DNA of 64,000 bases, taken from Limnoperna fortunei (lineage: Eukaryota; Mollusca; Bivalvia; Mytilida; Modiolidae). Position 1 is the first letter of the stretch; every line of letters starts with the position of its first letter. Under the pieces are notes generated by a model. That model was given only the letters and a program-made list of their open reading frames with translations. It was not told the origin of the DNA and did not search any database. This document shows, piece by piece, positions 57,960-64,000 of the stretch. The position numbers were made by a program, and so were the translations under genes. The stretch is from assembly GCA_944474755.1 (NCBI GenBank), contig OX104115.1, forward strand, positions 63,802,648 to 63,866,647, given 5' to 3'.

Positions 57960-59043
57960 GAAATAAAATAAACTATACTTTTCTAAATGTGTGTGGTCTT
58001 AAATCCATATTGTTATTTCCCGATTTTATTGATGTAGTTGAAAGATATGATTTAATTTTTGTATGTGAAACAATCTAACAGATGATGATATTATTGAAGT
58101 ACCAATTGGATACAGTTGTTTTTTCGAAAAAAAACAGAAAGAAATTGTATAAGAAAATCAGGAGGCATTGATATAATTTTTAGGAAAGAATTAGAAAAAC
58201 ATATTTTGTATTTCAACTGATAATAATTTTGTTCAATGGGTAGAGCTTTCAAAAGACATTTCATGTATATAAGGTGAAAATCTATTTATTGGATGTGCAT
58301 ACATCCCACAAGAACAGTCAAAGTATTCTTAGAATGTTTTCTCAGAATTAAAAGACGAAATCATATATTTTACTAAGAAAACACAATTTTTAGCCCTTGT
58401 GAGAGACTTTAATTCCAAAACGTCTACACTAGAAAATTGTGTAATACCAGACGATAATTTAGAAGAACCTTAAAAAATTTTAAATGTTTAAATGATAATG
58501 ATCTTATAACAGAATTATATGATTTTGAAATAAAATCCCTCTCAAAAGATTCTAGAATAGGACACGGTCTTGGTATTGGCAAAAACGTGTAGTGTGGTAA
58601 ACTACCTTATTTTGTCATCCCATCTATTTTCAGCGATATCAGATTTTGATATTTTTAAAATATGTTCCGATTTTATCTGATGTACACAACATAATTCCTT
58701 TTTCATTCAACTCTATAGATACGGTAACTCCTAATACACATAAAACAAACAGATTAAAGAATCGAACCCACCGCCTATAAAGTGGAAACCATTGAAGTGT
58801 GAAAAATATAAACATACTTTATTGACTGACAATAAGAAAAATATTCGCGATATTAAAATTAAATTAGCAAACCTCTTATATCAAGAAATTTCAGATAGAG
58901 AAATAAATGTTATAGTCTCTTGGTAAATTTGCAGCCACATCATTTGGTTAACAGATCTAGAATAATAAACCCGTGAAGGAAAAACAAAAAACCACAGTCT
59001 ACAAAAAATTGTGATATAAAAAGAAAAAATCTTAGTAAAAAAA
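57960..59043 (+). pseudogene. LINE ORF2 endonuclease domain, decayed
   Basis: Follows ORF1 directly, as in two-ORF LINEs. Readable islands of an apurinic-type endonuclease are LNVCGLKSILLFPDFIDVVE, YDLIFVCET, VPIGYS and RDFNSKTS (GDFN motif with Gly to Arg). They are scattered over frames with many stops. The last part (PPIKWKPLKCEKY near 58,770, QKPQSTKNCDIKRKNLSK near 58,985) is the linker leading to the reverse transcriptase. A SINE interrupts it at 59,044-59,280, and linker-like sequence (ARKLFVEHRNRYLNSIE, about 59,320-59,380) resumes after it. No RT domain remains. Confidence 0.65.
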
Positions 59044-59046
59044 ACT

Positions 59047-59279
59047 ATGTTTGTTTTTGTTGTTATGGTGTTTAGCGCCACTTTCAGCTATGTTTCCGCT
59101 ATTTCATTACGTCCAGTTTTTGATTGGGGAGAAAGCAGGAGTACCCGGAGAAAAACCCTCACTTCGCTAGAGAAAAATGGCAATCCTTGTCAATTAAGAT
59201 TGAAGTCGTGTACACCCTGCCCGCATTGAAACTCGAACACACAACCTCACGTGATCAATAGCAGACGAACTACCTTACA
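59047..59279 (-). mobile_element. tRNA-derived SINE nested in the LINE, minus strand
   Basis: From tail to head: TGTTTGTTTTTGTTG, TTACGTCCAGTTTTTGATTG, GGCAATCCTTGTCAATTAAG, CGTGATCAATAGCAGACGAA. The outer head with the A box is missing. Flanking LINE sequence on both sides dates it after the LINE. Confidence 0.82.
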
Positions 59280-59454
59280 GAAAAGAAGTTTATAATAGTT
59301 TTTTTTCTCTTTATCAAAAGAAGTGCGAGAAAATTATTCGTAGAACATCGAAACAGATACTTAAACTCTATAGAAATTATTAAATTAGTACTCGGAAAGT
59401 TGATCTATTGGTATCATACAACCTATATACAAAAATAAAGGAGATTCAAAAGAT

Positions 59455-59516
59455 CCACAGACCACGTGTTCAATAGTAGACGAACTACCTTGACCACTCG
59501 GCCACCGAGGCCCCCT
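59455..59516 (-). mobile_element. SINE head fragment, minus strand
   Basis: AATAGTAGACGAACTACCTT then GACCACTCGGCCACCGAGGC: the 5' 60 bp only, with an intact A box. It overlaps in content with the SINE 180 bp to the left, so the two are not halves of one element. Confidence 0.82.
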
Positions 59517-61078
59517 AATGTTCAAGTAATTAATGTCCAACGAGAGACAACTCCATCTTTATAGTTGAGACTGAGCATATTATCTCTCTTACCTTTGGAA
59601 TGCAGAGGTACTGTTATTGTGTACTGAAGTAACGGCATGAACCATATGTACAGTGTGTGCTGCTCTCATTTAGATTATCTATACATTTATAATAAGAAAT
59701 TGATTTTATTAAAAGGGAGTTTCTTGGCGTATTCTAACATAAATTGATTTCATTTTCTATTTTGTCCATTTTACAGTTTTTACAAATTCTGTCATGTTTT
59801 GGAGTAGTGTTATAGCAAGCATAGCTCGCATCGGGCAGAGAAGCTGCCGACTAAGATCGCATTTGGTATCACGTGATCTGAATCTGCCTATGCTGATATT
59901 GATTTATTTGTCCGGAAGTTGGTACCGTAAAAACATGTTACAATGTGAATGCAGAAGAGTACTAAAATAAAATATAGACTAAAAACTAAATTTGACATCA
60001 ATAAAAAAATTGTTACTTTGTTTACAACACATTTTCGGGCATTTTTTGCAATCGCTGATGATCATCTGACATTCATGTGACGTCACCATTATAGAGAAGG
60101 ATGTGACCACTGGATTCAGAGGCTTTGTTATGGTACTGGAATTTTAACGTCAGTTTTTAAAATACTATTTATCCATACAAATTTTGAATTCATTGTGTTT
60201 AATAACTCTAGATGTACATAATCATAAGCATCACCTGTAACATTACACAGCGACAGATCGTGTGTTCAATTCTTAATTTCATAAAATGCAACAGAGAACA
60301 ACCGGAACTGATCCATAAAAGCAAATGAATCCTTACTAAATATATGTTATTTCTCCCATAGAACACATTTAAATCACATAATTACTTACTAAATTAAAAC
60401 TTGTTGACTGACAAAAATTATACAACAGCCGAATGAAACGCATATTGACAATTTTCAACCAATTCCAACTGTGTCAACACCTATTTTAGGACATGACCCT
60501 TAATTTTCATTGATCGTTTTGAAAAGGGGGTTTAAAAAGAGAAATTTGGATTGAATTAGCACACTTACCAACGAGGGATAACCCTTAACCATAATGAGGT
60601 GCATTTATTAAGTTATATTTAAGCTCAGTCTTCCATGTTAGAGAAATACCCTTTCGAACTGGAAGCGTTAGAAATGGTATTTGTATAACGAGGAAGTTCG
60701 TCTATAAATTACTTGTAACATGAATAAAACCCTAGATCATGCCCATTAATAATTGGTGATAAACAAGGAGGATGGTGTTTATTATGGTGAGACCGATATT
60801 CGACCAAACAAATGAAAATCTGATATTCGAAGCTCGCGCCATCGTTTTGCTTTGAAAATCGAAAATCATTGACATAATTAAATCGGAGTTTTTCTGTGCA
60901 TTATTGGTTCTTATTGTTGTTGGTTACTTCTTGGCTGTTTTTCCTTTGCGTTTAACAGGCACACGTGACCATTCATGCAATTTGATCATCGAAGTGTTTT
61001 AATTTAGAGCATACATACCCGTCGTCTCTTATTTATTCTTAAAAGAGATCAAAGGATGCATGTTACAATGAGTACGAC
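59517..61078. other. Intergenic, no gene seen
   Basis: Single-copy-looking AT-rich DNA without a recognisable coding frame, repeat or RNA gene. Confidence 0.5.
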
Positions 61079-61335
61079 TGCCTCAATGACCGAGTGATTA
61101 AGGTAGTTAGTCTACTGATGATCACGTGGTGTGTCAACACTAAGGTTGCGGGTCTCACTGAGAGCAAGATGTACAAGACTCCAATCTCAATTGACAAGGA
61201 TTGCCAGTTTTCCTGCGCAGGTCGGGGTTTTCTCTGGGTACTCCGTCTTCCTCCCATAATAAAAACTGGACGCCATGATATAGCTGAAAAATTACTGAAA
61301 GTTGCGTTAAAATTTAAACAAAACAAACAAAAACC
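61079..61335 (+). mobile_element. tRNA-derived SINE, near full length, diverged
   Basis: Head GCCTCAATGACCGAGTGATT, shortened B-box region (GTTGCGGGTCTCACTG, lacking the TTCGA core), centre GGTCGGGGTTTTCTCTGGGT and tail ATAGCTGAAAAATTACTGAA with AAACAAACAAAA. The damaged B box suggests it is transcriptionally dead. Confidence 0.88.
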
Positions 61336-61812
61336 TACTCATAATAAATGTAAACTAGTATGATACTAATACAAAAAGTGTTTGTTATATAAAACAAACA
61401 CTTGTTGCATTTATTTTTCAATCTTAATAGTCTTTCCTTGAGTACACACATTTTTCGGTTTTTTTTCTCTGCCACAAAATATTAAACTGAATTCCAACCT
61501 TTGTTACTTCGTTTCTGGTATTATATTATAACATGCACAAATGCACGCTACAAAGTAAGTTTAACATTGTAATGGACTCTCGGAAAAGTTGTTACAACTT
61601 GTTTTCTCTAAGTGGCAACAAGAACTAATTAAGGATTTTTCCGTCTACTACACAGTAAAGCTAGTAAGCGGCTGCTAGTAATGTCGATCCCGCTAGCTAC
61701 CCCCCCCCCCTAACGGTTTAGACTTCAGAATAAGATTGGAATCTATAAGAATGTTCCTTAAAGTTGGTCGAAGGCGTCCTCTATAGGTTTTCATGAGTTG
61801 GTGACCACACTT
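61336..61812. other. Intergenic, no gene seen
   Basis: Contains a C homopolymer of about 12 near 61,700 and no gene. Confidence 0.5.
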
Positions 61813-63682
61813 CTAGTAAAAGGCTGTCTGTCTGTGACGATAGCAGTTTAATTAGCTCATATATATTTCTGCTGTTTTGTCTTATATTTGTGTGTGGCAT
61901 TCCTACATAGAGAATATCGTTGGTGGGAAGATGTTTCTCTATGGCCATCAGTGACATGCTGAAGTCGGTGTACAGAGCGTCTCGTTGGTGGGACGCTATT
62001 TGTCTATGGCAATCAGTGACATGCTGAGGTTGGTGTACAGAGCGTCTTGTTGGTGGGACGATGTTTGTCTATGGCCATCAGTGACATGCTGAAGTCGGTG
62101 AACAGAGCGTCTCGTTGGTGGGAAGATGTTTGTCTATGGCCATAAGTGACATGTTGAGGTCGGTGTGCAGAGTGTCTCGTTGGTGGGGCGATGCTTGTCT
62201 AATGCCATCAGTGACATGCTGAAGTCAGTGTAGAGCGTCTTGTTGTTGTGACGATGTTTGTCTATAGCCATCAGTGACATGCTGAAGTCGGTGAACAGAG
62301 CGTCTCGTTGATGGAACGATCTTTTTCTATGGCCATCAGTGACATGCTGAAGTCCGTGTACAGAGGGTCTCGTTGGTTGGACGATGTTTGTCTATTACCA
62401 TCGGTGACAAGCTGAAGTCGGAGTACAGAGCGTCTCGTTGGTGGGACGATGTTTGTCTATGGCCATCAGTGACATGCTGAGGTCGGTGTGCAGAGCGTCT
62501 CGTTGGTGGGACGATGTTTGTCTAATGCCATCAGTGACATGCTTTAGTCGGTGTACAGAGCGTCTCGTTGTTGGGTCGATGTTTGTCTATAGCCATCAAG
62601 GACATGCTGAAGTCGGTGAACAGAGCGTCTCGTTGGTGGGACGATATTTTTCTATGTACATCAGTGACATGCTGAAGTCGGTGTACAGATCGTCTCGTTG
62701 GTGGAACGATGTTTGTCTAATTCCATCAGTGACATGCTGGGGTCGGTGTGCAGAGCGTCTCGTTGTTGGAAGATGTTTGTCTATGGCCATCAGTGACATG
62801 CTGAAGTCGGTGTACAGAGCGTCTCGTTGGTGGGACGATGTTTGTCTAATGCCATCAGTGACATGCTGAAGTAGGTGTAGAGCGTCTTGTTGTTGGGACG
62901 ATGTTTGCCTGTAGCCATCAGTGACATGTTGAAGTCGGTGTGCAGAGCCTCTCGTTGGTGGGAAGATGTTTGTCTAATGCCATCAGTTACATGCTGAAGT
63001 CGGTGTACAGAGCGCCTCGTTGTTGGGACGATATTTGTCTATAGCCATCAGTGACACGCTGAAGTCGGTGAAAAGAGAGTCTCGTTGGTGGGACGTTGTT
63101 TTTCTATGGCCATCAGAGACATGCTTAAGTCGGTGTAGTCGGTGTACAGAGCGTCTCGTTGGTGGGACGATGTTTGTCTAATGACATCAGTGACATGCTG
63201 TAGTCGGTGTGAAGAGGGTCTCGTTGTTGGGACGATGTTTGTCTATGGCAATCTGTGACATGCTGAAGTCGGTGTACAATACGTCTTGTTGGTGGGACAA
63301 TGTTTGTCCAAGGCAATCAGTGACATGCTGACGTCGGTGTACAGAACGTCTCGTTGGTGGGACGATGTTTGTCTATGGCCATCAGTAACATGCTGAAGTC
63401 GGTGTGCAGAGCGTATCGTTGTTGGGACGATGTTTGTCTATAGCCATCAGTGACATGCTAAAGTCGGTGTACAGAGTGTCTCGTTGGTGGGACGATGTTT
63501 TGCTATTGCCATCAGTGACATGCTGAAGTTGATGTACAAAGCGTCTCGTTGGTGGGACGAAGTTTGTCTTTATAGTCATCTGTGGCATGCTGAAGCCACT
63601 GTAACAGCCACCCAGAAACTTTGCTGTTGTCGTTAGTGTCAATGTTTCAATGTCAGACAGACAGAATAGTGCCACTTACTAG
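61813..63682. mobile_element. Possible inverted-repeat element filled by a 65-bp minisatellite
   Basis: Left end CTAGTAAAAGGC then TGTCTGTCTGTGAC; right end, inverted, CTAGTAAGTGGC then CTGTCTGTCTGAC. These imperfect inverted termini enclose the tandem array and short unique flanks. The interpretation as a transposable unit is inference. Confidence 0.45.
61917..63592. repeat. 65-bp minisatellite, about 26 copies
   Basis: Unit of 65 bp with CATCAGTGACATGCTGAAGT, CGGTGTACAGAGCGTCTCGT and TGGTGGGACGATGTTTGTCT. Phase anchors GTGACATGCT at 61,951, 62,016 and 62,081 give the period. Units vary by scattered substitutions and rare small indels. Open frames on both strands across it (for example 62,438-62,869) follow from the sequence repeat and are not genes. 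GC-richer than the surroundings. Confidence 0.95.
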
Positions 63683-64000
63683 AATAATACATTTCGTAAC
63701 ACATCAGTTAACAAAATTTAAAAAGTTACTCCAAAGTTAAAAATACTGGTATCCAGCCAATACTTAAATTATGAGACACTGTTAGTAAAATCAGAATAGC
63801 CTTATTATTATAACAAATACAAGTCACTATTTACAATGTTGTTTATGATCAAACATTGACCAAATAGATTTTAGCTAAAAATGTTTGTATCATGTCATTT
63901 GACATAAGAAATGTAAACATTATCCTTGTTAAGATACATAAAGTTTACCTCTATTTTAAAAATAGGTCATTGGCCTTTTGAGAACTCCTAACCACGTGGT
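63683..64000. other. Intergenic, no gene seen
   Basis: AT-rich end of the window with no recognisable feature. Confidence 0.5.

Noticed and set aside
62438..62869. 143-codon ORF in the 65-bp array as a repeat protein
   Set aside because: A 65-bp period rotates through all frames. The ORF is a by-product of repeat composition, and similar frames appear on the other strand.

Overview
This is a eukaryotic, AT-rich, repeat-dense window with long introns and intergenic stretches. It most likely comes from a bivalve mollusc, probably a mussel (Mytilidae). That call is inference. It rests on tRNA-headed SINEs with the central block and CAAA tail typical of bivalve SINEs, a dispersed repeat near 50.96 kb that I remember as very abundant in Mytilus, TTAGGG-type repeats, a Penelope-like element and a somatomedin-B type receptor of a kind expanded in molluscs. 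No prokaryotic features, CRISPR arrays or operons are present.

The only gene I consider intact is at 8.49-12.93 kb on the + strand. It is a two-exon gene for a predicted 1272-residue secreted-ectodomain, seven-helix receptor (class B / Methuselah-like 7TM). The ectodomain is a tandem duplication of one block of about 270-280 residues. Each block has a somatomedin-B-like domain followed by three (Y/F)KNxxCxxCN-type motifs and two CNx(S/T)GxW motifs in the same order and spacing.

The receptor sits in a segmental duplication. Copy A spans about 0.5-15.8 kb and copy B about 34.7-49.7 kb, in the same orientation. In copy B the receptor is a pseudogene: a deletion of about 2.7 kb joins ectodomain block 1 directly to the first helix, and there are several stops and frameshifts. 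Insertions that differ between the copies give a relative chronology: a Tc1 element and a LINE-bearing 2.3-kb insert in A only, and a 5'-truncated LINE and a SINE with a clear target-site duplication in B only.

Between the copies, 18,271-27,538 is a near-perfect head-to-tail duplication of a 4,634-bp unit. Each unit carries a SINE, a 170-bp doublet and a minisatellite with a 165-bp higher-order period. That period is divisible by three and creates long meaningless minus-strand ORFs. 27.5-34.7 kb has no recognisable gene, only SINE fragments, small inverted-repeat elements and short arrays.

After copy B, 49.7-64 kb is a transposon graveyard. In order it holds a Tigger/pogo-like fragment, a mussel-type repeat with a hammerhead-like core, a Penelope-like element with the start of its GIY-YIG nuclease missing, a perfect-looking foldback element, and a diverged inverted copy of the minisatellite-bearing unit. 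These are followed by a LINE with ORF1 and a decayed endonuclease cut by a SINE, a full-length SINE, and finally a 65-bp minisatellite of about 26 copies bounded by inverted termini.
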